Source: Flavobacterium psychrophilum
GTDB lineage: Bacteria > Bacteroidota > Bacteroidia > Flavobacteriales > Flavobacteriaceae
NCBI GenBank assembly: GCA_001708385.1
Contig: CP012388.1
Span: forward strand, 1,426,001 to 1,490,000
Length of the DNA stretch: 64,000 bases
Reading direction: 5' to 3'
This document shows, in pieces, positions 27,967 through 36,089 of this stretch. A program made the translations under genes and the position numbers. The notes under the pieces are model-generated. The model saw only the letters and a program-made list of their open reading frames with translations. It ran no database searches and had not been told where the DNA came from. The number at the start of each line of letters is the position of its first letter. The first letter of the stretch is position 1.

Positions 27967-28740
27967 ATGGGTAAGATTATCGCCATAGCCAACCAAAAGG
28001 GCGGCGTAGGAAAAACAACAACTTCTGTAAACCTTGCGGCAGCGCTTGGTGTATTAGAAAAGAAAGTATTATTGATTGATGCCGACCCACAAGCAAATGC
28101 CAGCTCCGGGCTTGGCATTGATGTAGAGACAGTAGAAATAGGTACTTATCAGATACTGGAGCATAGCAATACTCCCGATGAAGCAACGATAGATTGCTCT
28201 GCACCCAACGTATGGGTAATTCCTGCCCACATAGACCTTGTGGCTATTGAAATAGAACTTGTAGATAAAGAAAAAAGGGAATATATGCTTAAGCAGGCAT
28301 TGGAAAGCGTTAAAGATAAATATGATTACATTCTTATCGACTGCGCACCTTCTCTTGGCCTTTTAACACTTAACGCACTTACAGCGGCAGATTCTGTTGT
28401 GATACCTATTCAGTGCGAATACTTTGCACTTGAAGGACTTGGTAAGCTATTAAACACCATAAAAAGTGTTCAGAAAATACACAACGCACAACTTGATATT
28501 GAAGGCTTACTGCTAACAATGTATGATTCACGTCTTCGCCTTTCTAACCAGGTGGTTGAAGAAGTTCAGAAACACTTCCACGATATGGTTTTTGAAACGG
28601 TTATACAACGAAATGTAAAGCTTAGTGAAGCACCAAGTTTTGGCGAAAGCATTATTAATTATGATGCAACAAGCAAAGGAGCAACAAATTATATTAACCT
28701 TGCTGAAGAAATTATAAAGAAAAACACTGTAGTACAATAG
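27967..28740 (+). CDS. parA: ParA/Soj chromosome-partitioning ATPase
   Basis: This 257-aa protein has the deviant Walker A motif KGGVGKTT (about residues 10-17), a LLIDADPQANAS segment and a Walker B-type ILIDCAPSLG. The length and start match chromosomal ParA/Soj. With ParB it segregates newly replicated origin regions. parB starts 4 nt downstream, so the two are one transcription unit. No convincing parS site was found in this window. Confidence 0.96.
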   Translation: MGKIIAIANQKGGVGKTTTSVNLAAALGVLEKKVLLIDADPQANASSGLGIDVETVEIGTYQILEHSNTPDEATIDCSAPNVWVIPAHIDLVAIEIELVDKEKREYMLKQALESVKDKYDYILIDCAPSLGLLTLNALTAADSVVIPIQCEYFALEGLGKLLNTIKSVQKIHNAQLDIEGLLLTMYDSRLRLSNQVVEEVQKHFHDMVFETVIQRNVKLSEAPSFGESIINYDATSKGATNYINLAEEIIKKNTVVQ

Positions 28741-28744
28741 GTTT

Positions 28745-29644
28745 ATGACAAAAGCAATTAAAAAACAAGCACTGGGAAGAGGCTTATCGGCATTATTAAA
28801 AGATCCTGAAAACGATATTTCATCGGTTGAGGATAAAAATGCAGATAAAGTTGTGGGCAATATTATTGAGCTTGAACTTGATGCCATTGAAATAAACCCT
28901 TTCCAGCCAAGGACTAACTTTAACGAAGAGGCCCTTCAGGAACTTAGCACCTCTATTAAAGAGCTTGGCGTTATACAGCCAATTACAGTTAGAAAGCTTG
29001 ATTATAATAAATATCAGCTGATTTCAGGTGAGCGACGTTTACGTGCCTCTAGGCTTGCCGGACTTCAAACGGTACCTGCTTATATACGTATTGCAAACGA
29101 CAATGAGTCGCTTGTAATGGCTCTTGTAGAAAACATACAGCGTCATGACCTTGACCCTATTGAAATTGCTCTTTCATACCAAAGGCTTATAGACGAAATA
29201 CAACTTACACAGGAGCAAATGAGCGACCGTGTTGGTAAAAAACGTTCTACAATTGCTAACTACCTTAGACTGCTAAAACTTGACCCGATTATCCAGACAG
29301 GTATTCGCGACGGCTTTATTAGTATGGGGCATGGCCGTGCTATCATCAATATTGATGATCATGATGCACAGGCAGATATCTACGAAAAAATTGTTAGCGG
29401 AAATCTTTCGGTAAGAGAGACCGAAGCTCTTGTAAAAAGCTACCATGAGAGCTTATTGCCATCGGCAGCAAAAACGGTTAAATCAAGTTCTTTTGCTGTT
29501 CAGGACGAGCAGAAAAAAGCGTTTACAGGCTTTTTCGGTGCAAAAGTAGATGTAAAAGTAGATGCTAAAGGAAAAGGAAAAATAACAATTCCTTTTCACT
29601 CTGAAGAAGACTTCAACAGAATCATTAAACTTGTCAATAGTTAG
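28745..29644 (+). CDS. parB: ParB/Spo0J chromosome-partitioning protein
   Basis: This 299-aa protein has the N-terminal ALGRGLSALL motif that interacts with ParA, the ParB CTPase core (about 35-125; NPFQPR, GVIQPI and SGERRLRA, with the GERRxR motif), the KorB-like helix-turn-helix (about 140-230; VGKKRSTIANYLRLLKL) and a C-terminal dimerisation segment (about 255-299). The next gene starts with GTG inside the parB stop codon, a 1-nt overlap suggesting translational coupling. Confidence 0.96.
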   Translation: MTKAIKKQALGRGLSALLKDPENDISSVEDKNADKVVGNIIELELDAIEINPFQPRTNFNEEALQELSTSIKELGVIQPITVRKLDYNKYQLISGERRLRASRLAGLQTVPAYIRIANDNESLVMALVENIQRHDLDPIEIALSYQRLIDEIQLTQEQMSDRVGKKRSTIANYLRLLKLDPIIQTGIRDGFISMGHGRAIINIDDHDAQADIYEKIVSGNLSVRETEALVKSYHESLLPSAAKTVKSSSFAVQDEQKKAFTGFFGAKVDVKVDAKGKGKITIPFHSEEDFNRIIKLVNS

Positions 29645-30219
29645 TGAAAAAGCTGTCATTCATACTCATAGCAATACTATTCCTTTCTTCTTTCGGTGCG
29701 AAGGCACAAACGACGGAGGAAAGTTTTACTATTGAAAAAGACACAATGAAGCTGCCTGTAAATTATCCTGCGCCAAATCCGCTTGCTCCTGCAAAGGCGG
29801 CGTTCTATTCGGCTATATTACCGGGATTAGGCCAAGCTTATAATAAAAAATACTGGAAGATACCCATTGTGTACGGAGGAATGGGTTTAAGCCTTTACTA
29901 CTACTCTTTTAATAATAAAAAGTACCACGAATACAGGGATGCTTATAAGCTGTTACTTGCAGGCGGACAACCAGGAGGCGAACTTACAGGTATTGATGCA
30001 GATCGTTTAATAAGAGCTCAGAAATTTCACCAAAAGAACAGGGATCTTTCTATGCTTATCACTGCCGGTTTGTACATCCTGCAAATTCTGGAAGCTAACG
30101 TAGATGCACACCTTATGCAGTTTAACGTTAATGAAAACCTCTCGCTGCGCCCAAATTTGCAGCAAAATGAAATAGATAACAAACATAATATGGGGCTTAA
30201 GTTAAGCTACCAATTTTAA
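29644..30219 (+). CDS. DUF5683 family membrane protein
   Basis: This 191-aa protein starts at GTG (29644), overlapping the parB stop by one base. A signal peptide (about 1-21, GAKAQ) is followed by a proline-rich segment and the family motif AAFYSAILPGLGQAYNKKYWK. Two hydrophobic stretches (about 75-90 and 130-150) may be membrane-associated. The family is found in Bacteroidota next to parAB and dapB, and its function is unknown. It sits 3 nt before dapB in the same operon. Confidence 0.88.
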   Translation: MKKLSFILIAILFLSSFGAKAQTTEESFTIEKDTMKLPVNYPAPNPLAPAKAAFYSAILPGLGQAYNKKYWKIPIVYGGMGLSLYYYSFNNKKYHEYRDAYKLLLAGGQPGGELTGIDADRLIRAQKFHQKNRDLSMLITAGLYILQILEANVDAHLMQFNVNENLSLRPNLQQNEIDNKHNMGLKLSYQF

Positions 30220-30222
30220 GAT

Positions 30223-30924
30223 ATGAAAATTGCTTTATTAGGTTATGGCAGGATGGGAAAAGTAATTGAAAGAATTGCTTTAGAACGTGGCCACGAAATT
30301 GTACTTAAAAAAGGATCTAATGATACTTTTGATGGCCTTGAGAATGCAGATGTAGCGATAGATTTTAGTATACCTGATTCGGCTGTAGGAAATATTTCGG
30401 CATGCCTTAACGGAAATATTCCTGTTATATCGGGCACTACAGGCTGGCTTGAGCATTATCACGATATGGCTAAGCTTTGCGAAGACAAGAGCGGTGCCTT
30501 TATTTATGGATCTAATTTTAGCCTTGGCGTAAATATATTCTTTGAGCTTAATGATTACCTGGCTAAAATGATGGCTAATCTTAAGCAGTACAAAGTATCT
30601 ATGGAAGAGATACACCACCTACAGAAACTTGACGCACCAAGCGGAACAGCAATATCTTTAGCTAAAGATATCATTGCTAATTCCGATTATTCCAGCTGGG
30701 CACTTGAAAGCGCAAAAGAAGACGAAATTCTTATTGAAGCCAAAAGAGAAGAAGGCATACCGGGAACGCATAGCGTGTTTTATGATTCGGAAGTAGATTC
30801 TATCGAAATAAAACATACAGCACACAGCCGTGAAGGCTTTGCACTGGGCGCAGTTATTGCTGCCGAGTGGATTTTTGGCAAACAAGGTATTTTTACAATG
30901 AAAGATGTTCTTGGTTTACAGTAA
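30223..30924 (+). CDS. dapB: 4-hydroxy-tetrahydrodipicolinate reductase
   Basis: This 233-aa protein reduces 4-hydroxy-tetrahydrodipicolinate with NAD(P)H in lysine and diaminopimelate (cell-wall) synthesis. It has a Rossmann motif GYGRMGK at residues 7-13, the SGTTGW segment, and the catalytic signature EEIHHLQKLDAPSGTA with the His pair and KxDxPSGTA. The length is short, as in other Bacteroidota enzymes (no insertion). It lies between DUF5683 and lepB in a same-strand run. Confidence 0.95.
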   Translation: MKIALLGYGRMGKVIERIALERGHEIVLKKGSNDTFDGLENADVAIDFSIPDSAVGNISACLNGNIPVISGTTGWLEHYHDMAKLCEDKSGAFIYGSNFSLGVNIFFELNDYLAKMMANLKQYKVSMEEIHHLQKLDAPSGTAISLAKDIIANSDYSSWALESAKEDEILIEAKREEGIPGTHSVFYDSEVDSIEIKHTAHSREGFALGAVIAAEWIFGKQGIFTMKDVLGLQ

Positions 30925-30967
30925 CATTTTTACACAATTGTATACTTATATAAAAAACTTATAGAAG

Positions 30968-32662
30968 ATGACACTATTACAATGGTTTATATTTTTTCTT
31001 GCTGTACAGGTTGTACACTTTTTAGGAACATGGAAACTGTATGAAAAAGCAGGCAGGAAACCGTGGGAAGCAGCTGTACCCATATACAATGCTGTAGTGC
31101 TTACGCAAATAATAAACAGGCCGCGCTGGTGGGCTGTACTACTATTCATTCCTATTGTTAACCTAATTATGTTCCCCGTAATATGGGTTCAGACACTTAG
31201 GGCTTTCGGGAAAAGGTCTGCGACAGATGCAGTTATAGGCATCGTTACACTTGGCCTATATCTTTATGTAATTAATTATACCGGAGAAGCAAAATATGAC
31301 CCCGAAACGGAAAGAAAAGAAAGTACATTAAGCTCTCTTTTATTTGCTATCGTAGTAGCTACTATTGTACATACGTATTTTATCCAGCCATTTACAATCC
31401 CATCGTCTTCACTTGAAAAAACACTTCTTGTTGGCGATTTCCTTTTTGTAAGCAAATTTAATTATGGTGCACGTACTCCTATGACTACTATAGCGGCGCC
31501 AATGGTTCACGATACAATTCCACTAATAAACAAACAGTCTTACAGCAAATGGCCTCAATTGCCTTATTTCAGATTTCCCGGCTTCCAAAAAGTAGAGAAA
31601 AACGATATTGTTGTTTTCAACTGGCCAGCTGATACTGTTACCAAGTTCTTCGATAGATCCTCTTATGGTATCCGCAAGCCTATTGATAAGAAATCTAACT
31701 ATGTAAAACGTTGTGTAGCAACACCCGGAGATGTTTTCTCTCTTAAAGATGGTATTGTTTACATTAACGATAAAGAACTTATCTTATCTGACAGAGCAAA
31801 ACCACAGTATAACCACACCATTTATTCCAAAGCAGGAATAAGTGGACAAATACTGAAAGATAATGGTTCTACTGAATTTTACAGAACCTATATCGTTAAA
31901 AACCTAAGCAGCCAGGAACAGATAAATGCTATTACTCCTTATATAGCGGCTTCTCCGCAACAAAATGCTGACGGATCTTATACTATTAGCACATCGCAGA
32001 ATGGTATTCCTTTAAAAGTTATCAGGGAATTCAGAATCGATGCGCAGGAAGTACTTCAAAACAATATCGTTGCCAACCTTACTCTAAAGGGAGCTGAAAA
32101 TATTCGTAATACAACGGGAGTTGATTCTGTTATACGTTATATAGACCGCACGGCTGGTAATGCTGTGTTCCCATATACTAAGCCATGGAATCAGGACAAC
32201 ATGGGGCCTTTCTTAATTCCTGAAAAAGGAAAAACAGTTGAACTGAATAAAGAAACAATTCCGTTCTATAAAAAGATCATCGGAGAATACGAAAAGAACG
32301 ACCTTAAAGTTACCGGCGATGAAATTCGCATAAATGGACAGGTTGCAACCAGCTATACCTTTAAACAGGATTATTACTGGATGATGGGTGATAACCGTCA
32401 CAGGTCTGAAGATAGCCGTTTCTGGGGTTTTGTACCTGCAGACCATATTGTTGGTAAACCGGTTTTCATCTGGATGAGCCTTGATCAAAATGAATCATGG
32501 AAAAATATCGGCGATAAAGTACGCTGGGACAGGATGTTTACAACAGTGGGAGGAAGCGGTGAACCGGTTTCTTACTTTAAATATTTTCTTGTTGCACTTG
32601 TTCTATGGTTTGCCGGAAGCTACTTCTGGAAAAAGAAAAAAGAGAAAGCAGCTAAATTTTAA
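30968..32662 (+). CDS. lepB: Signal peptidase I (large Bacteroidota form)
   Basis: This 564-aa protein has an N-terminal membrane region (about 1-105; a DUF5684-like module with PWEAAVPIYN), another hydrophobic segment (about 121-140) and the S26 peptidase domain. The catalytic Ser is in PSSSLEKTLLVGDF (S148, followed by Leu rather than the Met of Proteobacteria). The general-base Lys is in YVKRCVATPGD, and the C-terminal box is MGDNRHRSEDSRFWG. A large insertion separates the two halves, and a last membrane helix lies near residues 540-556. It cleaves signal peptides of secreted proteins, including the many T9SS substrates encoded here. Confidence 0.94.
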   Translation: MTLLQWFIFFLAVQVVHFLGTWKLYEKAGRKPWEAAVPIYNAVVLTQIINRPRWWAVLLFIPIVNLIMFPVIWVQTLRAFGKRSATDAVIGIVTLGLYLYVINYTGEAKYDPETERKESTLSSLLFAIVVATIVHTYFIQPFTIPSSSLEKTLLVGDFLFVSKFNYGARTPMTTIAAPMVHDTIPLINKQSYSKWPQLPYFRFPGFQKVEKNDIVVFNWPADTVTKFFDRSSYGIRKPIDKKSNYVKRCVATPGDVFSLKDGIVYINDKELILSDRAKPQYNHTIYSKAGISGQILKDNGSTEFYRTYIVKNLSSQEQINAITPYIAASPQQNADGSYTISTSQNGIPLKVIREFRIDAQEVLQNNIVANLTLKGAENIRNTTGVDSVIRYIDRTAGNAVFPYTKPWNQDNMGPFLIPEKGKTVELNKETIPFYKKIIGEYEKNDLKVTGDEIRINGQVATSYTFKQDYYWMMGDNRHRSEDSRFWGFVPADHIVGKPVFIWMSLDQNESWKNIGDKVRWDRMFTTVGGSGEPVSYFKYFLVALVLWFAGSYFWKKKKEKAAKF

Positions 32663-32670
32663 AATTATTC

Positions 32671-32723
32671 AATTTGAAGATTTGAAGATGAAGGAAACCT
32701 CCTCATTTTCAAATCTTCAAATT
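32671..32723. repeat. Long imperfect inverted repeat between lepB and wbqC
   Basis: The arms AATTTGAAGATTTGAAGATG.. and ..CATTTTCAAATCTTCAAATT pair over about 24 bp with one mismatch and one bulge, around an AACC loop. It lies inside a probable operon (lepB end 32662, wbqC start 32743). There is no clear U-tract on the plus strand, so it may be a palindromic repeat of REP type, an mRNA-stability hairpin or a leaky terminator. Confidence 0.75.
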
Positions 32724-32742
32724 TTAAAATCATACCATTTTA

Positions 32743-33354
32743 ATGGACATCCTACTCCACCCTACATATTTTCCTTCTATTAGTCACTTCGCTGCTATGG
32801 CACAGGCCGATAGTTTTACCTTTGAAGTTGAAGACAACTTTCAGAAGCAGACAAATCGTAACAGGATGTACATTTACAGTCCTAATGGTATCCAGCTTTT
32901 AAACATTCCGGTAAAGCATGCGAGCAAGCCGTTCCAAAAATTTAAAGATACACGCCTGGAAACTGCTTTCGACTGGCAAAAACAACATTTTAAGTCCCTT
33001 GAGGCCGCCTATAGAACATCGCCCTTTTTCGAGTATTTTGAAGACGACATCAGGCCGCTATTCGAGAAAAAACATGAGTTTATGATGGATCTTAATTTTC
33101 AGGCTATGGAAATTGTTACCTCATGCCTCGGGATGGATTTTTCGTATGGTAAAACAGACGAATACTTTAAAGAGGTGGAGAATTTAAAAGACTACCGTTA
33201 TTTGGTTAACGGAAAAAAAGACAACGTGCAGTTTGAACCCTACACACAGGTTTTTGAAGAGAAACACGGCTTTATAAATAATCTTAGCATCCTTGACCTT
33301 TTATTTAACGAAGGCCGTTACGCAATGGAATATCTTAAAAACCAGGAAGTCTAG
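32743..33354 (+). CDS. WbqC family protein
   Basis: This 203-aa protein is recognised as WbqC-like from the N-terminal LLHPTYFPSI segment, the NRNRMYIYSPNG and LNIPVKH motifs, and the central AYRTSPFFEYFEDDI region. Members occur in polysaccharide gene clusters and in Bacteroidota housekeeping runs such as this one; the biochemical role is not settled. Its stop codon directly abuts the stop of the convergent nuclease gene (33355), with no intergenic base. No terminator exists between them, so transcripts from the two operons should overlap. Confidence 0.85.
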   Translation: MDILLHPTYFPSISHFAAMAQADSFTFEVEDNFQKQTNRNRMYIYSPNGIQLLNIPVKHASKPFQKFKDTRLETAFDWQKQHFKSLEAAYRTSPFFEYFEDDIRPLFEKKHEFMMDLNFQAMEIVTSCLGMDFSYGKTDEYFKEVENLKDYRYLVNGKKDNVQFEPYTQVFEEKHGFINNLSILDLLFNEGRYAMEYLKNQEV

Positions 33355-34394
33355 TTACTTGTCCTCTTCTTTTTCAAAACACAGTCGCGTCATTACCGGA
33401 AAATGATCTGAGCAGGCAAATTTGTCAAACGTAGTATACTGCTTTACGTCGATACTCTTATCGGTAAACACATAATCTATACGTGCAGGATAATATTTGT
33501 AGTTATAGGATTTTCCAAAGCCCTTTCCTGATTCTTCAAACCCGTCTTTCATCTTCCCTTTTACCACGCGGTAGACATAAGAAAAAGCACTATTATTAAG
33601 GTCGCCGCAAATGATCATCGGGTACGGGCATTCGCTTTTATGTTTTTCAACCAGTTCTGCCTGTAGCTGCTGCTGTTTAAAGGCACCGCTTATCCTTCTA
33701 AAGATAATTTTAGATTTCTCTTCGTTGATAGTCTCATGAATATCCGGGCTTATTTTAATCGACTGCATGTGCATACTATACACACGCAATGTATCCTTGC
33801 CCTTTTTAATATCAGCGAATACAACGTTATTACCCGTATCGGGAAATTCGATATGCCCACTATCTATAATTGGGAATTTAGATAGTATCGCCTGTCCGGT
33901 CTTTCTATCGCGCCCGAAAATAAATTTATGCTTGTATCCGCTAAATCGCACATTCCCTCTTTTATGTATAGTAGAAGACGGCATACGATATCGGGATTTT
34001 GCTCTTTTACGAATTCTCGAATCTTTTCAGGGATATCCGTATCAGGAAGCCATTCGTAGAGATTGAACATCCTTACGTTATAGCTCATCAGAGTAAAATC
34101 TGACTTGTCTTCCGGAAGGTTTTTGGATGAAAACTTATAGCATTTGCTGATAAATGTTATACCCAATAAAAGCACAAGGCCGGATAGCAGCATTTGTCTT
34201 TTAGTCTGCAGCAGCCAATATATAAAGAAGATGAAATTCAGGACCAGCATTAGCGGCATTAGTAGTGTGAATACCGAAAGTATAGGGAATAGCTTAGGTG
34301 CCAAAAAAGGTAGTATATAGGCAATGAACGTCAATACAGTTAATACTATATTGAGGAAAAACATCATCTTATTGAAACCCGATAGTTTTTTCAT
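33355..34394 (-). pseudogene. Endonuclease/exonuclease/phosphatase family protein, frameshifted
   Basis: Two frames make one gene. The N-terminal part (33864-34394) has three hydrophobic segments and the family motif SYNVRMF, reaching EQNPDIVC. The C-terminal part (33355-33984) continues with STIHKRGNVRFSG, GQAILSKFPI, ICGDLNNSAFSYVY, IDYVFTD and SDHFPVMTRL. At the junction (about 33978-33983) the metal-binding LQE motif expected after PDIVC is absent. Restoring seven bases would give LQE and join the frames, so a 7-nt deletion is the simplest explanation. It removes the conserved Glu, so the product should be inactive even if read through. The start is 31 nt downstream of the rhomboid stop, last in the mutL operon. 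A sequencing error is possible. Confidence 0.82.
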
Positions 34395-34424
34395 GAATTG
34401 CCGCTTCTATCCAAAGCTACTTAA

Positions 34425-35330
34425 TTATTTGCCAACTTTACTTAAAAATTCCTTTTCTGCTGAAGTAAGGCTATCATATCCCGATTTACTGATCTTATCA
34501 AGGATATCATCTATTTGTTTCTGGGTAATATCTTTGGTAGCCGGCTTTACAACCCTTAAAGGCGTTGGTGGTGTATTGCGATATATTTTTTTAAATGGAG
34601 TCGATTTTCTCGGCTTAAACAAATTGGTGACAAAGTCAATACCAGCCGATACACCTTTAGTAAGGTCAGTTCCGTTCTGGAGAAGTTTTATATAAATGAA
34701 TCCAAACAACGCACCCGCTAAATGTGCAAGGTGTCCGCCTGAGTTACCTGCTGACGCTGATATTAAGTCTAAAAGTACAAATACAATAGCAATATGCCAT
34801 AGTTTTACCCGTCCTATAAGTAATAACCTAATCTCATAAAGTGGATTGTATACTGCCGTAGCTATCAAAATAGCCATAATTGCTGCAGATGCTCCAACCA
34901 TTTTTGAGGCACCGCGTTCTGCAAGCAGTGGCAATGTGTTATAACTCAGAATAAATATAAATGCTGCAAATAATGCCGAAAGCAGGTATACGCCGAACAT
35001 TTGTTTCTGAGTGAAAAAAGTAAGGAAGAGCCTTCCTGCAAATACGAGCATAAGCATATTAAAAAGGATATGCATAAACCCGGCGTGAAGAAAAGCGTAG
35101 GTTAATAACGACCAGGGCTTCCAAAGTAAATCGACAGGATCTGAGCTCACACTCAACCAATCCATTGTAAACGGAATATCCCATCGAAGGAATGGAACTT
35201 CAATCTTGAACAATGAAAGAATACTGAATAATACCATCGGTATGGCAAATAGCCCGACATTCCAGAAGATAAGCTTCTGCGTAATGCCGCCTATCCTATA
35301 TTCCATCTTTAAGTCGTTGAGAATACTCAT
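34425..35330 (-). CDS. Rhomboid family intramembrane serine protease with C-terminal extension
   Basis: This 301-aa protein has six hydrophobic segments over residues about 15-225 and the rhomboid catalytic pair: Ser in MVGASAAIMA (S148) and His in GGHLAHLAGALFG (H203). The LHAGFMHILFNM segment near residue 85 is typical. A cytosolic tail (about 225-301) ends with a helical motif (QIDDILDKISKSGYDSLT) often seen in Bacteroidota rhomboids. It lies 3 nt downstream of a second rhomboid gene. It cleaves membrane proteins within the lipid bilayer; substrates are unknown. Confidence 0.92.
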   Translation of the reverse strand: MSILNDLKMEYRIGGITQKLIFWNVGLFAIPMVLFSILSLFKIEVPFLRWDIPFTMDWLSVSSDPVDLLWKPWSLLTYAFLHAGFMHILFNMLMLVFAGRLFLTFFTQKQMFGVYLLSALFAAFIFILSYNTLPLLAERGASKMVGASAAIMAILIATAVYNPLYEIRLLLIGRVKLWHIAIVFVLLDLISASAGNSGGHLAHLAGALFGFIYIKLLQNGTDLTKGVSAGIDFVTNLFKPRKSTPFKKIYRNTPPTPLRVVKPATKDITQKQIDDILDKISKSGYDSLTSAEKEFLSKVGK

Positions 35331-35333
35331 AAA

Positions 35334-36089
35334 TTAATTCCAGCGATTGTTATTAAACTGATTTTTACTCCATACCCACATCATAATAAAACCTATCAAT
35401 GCACCACCTAGATGGGCAAAGTGCGCAACGCCGTCTCCACCACTTCCAAATATAGCCTGCCCTTTTAAACCAAGGAATAAATCTATCGCTAAAATACCGG
35501 GAACAAAATATTTTGCTTTAATGGGAATTGGGAGGAACAGCATCATTAATTCTGCGTTAGGCACTGTAAATGCAAACGCAACAAGTATACCGTAAATTGC
35601 TCCTGAAGCACCTACTGTAGGGGTAAGGTAAGTTCCCATGAAATTAGTAAATTGAGAAACACTCATTACCTCTTCCCACTTAGGATTATATTTCCCTTCC
35701 GCGAGCAGCTGCATGATTTCCGCTTTCGCAAAACCAGCAGATTGTAATGTTTCAAGTCCGTTATAAAAAACTATATAATTTATCCCAATATGCAATAATG
35801 CTGCTCCTAAACCACAGGAGAAATAGAAAAAAAGAAGTTTTTTAGCGCCCCACATATTTTCAAGCAGTCCCCCAAAAGAAAACAATGCAAACATATTGAA
35901 TAAGATATGCATTGGTCCGCCATGCATAAACATATACGTTATAGGCTGCCAGAATTTGAATTCAGGATTCTCAGGAAAATGCAGTCCTAAAATAGAAACC
36001 GCCGTCTTTTCCCCTACAAAGTACATCCCTATAAAAAATATAACATTGATTATGATTAACTGCTTAACAGTTTCTGTAATACGCATCAT
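35334..36089 (-). CDS. Rhomboid family intramembrane serine protease
   Basis: This 251-aa protein has six predicted membrane segments, the MHGGPMHILFNMFALFSFG segment near residue 56, catalytic Ser in TVGASGAIYG (S162) and His in VAHFAHLGGALIGF (H226). It lacks the cytosolic tail of the neighbouring paralogue. Its ATG overlaps the mutL TGA (ATGA), implying translational coupling. The three genes mutL-rhomboid-rhomboid form one operon on the minus strand. Confidence 0.93.
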   Translation of the reverse strand: MMRITETVKQLIIINVIFFIGMYFVGEKTAVSILGLHFPENPEFKFWQPITYMFMHGGPMHILFNMFALFSFGGLLENMWGAKKLLFFYFSCGLGAALLHIGINYIVFYNGLETLQSAGFAKAEIMQLLAEGKYNPKWEEVMSVSQFTNFMGTYLTPTVGASGAIYGILVAFAFTVPNAELMMLFLPIPIKAKYFVPGILAIDLFLGLKGQAIFGSGGDGVAHFAHLGGALIGFIMMWVWSKNQFNNNRWN

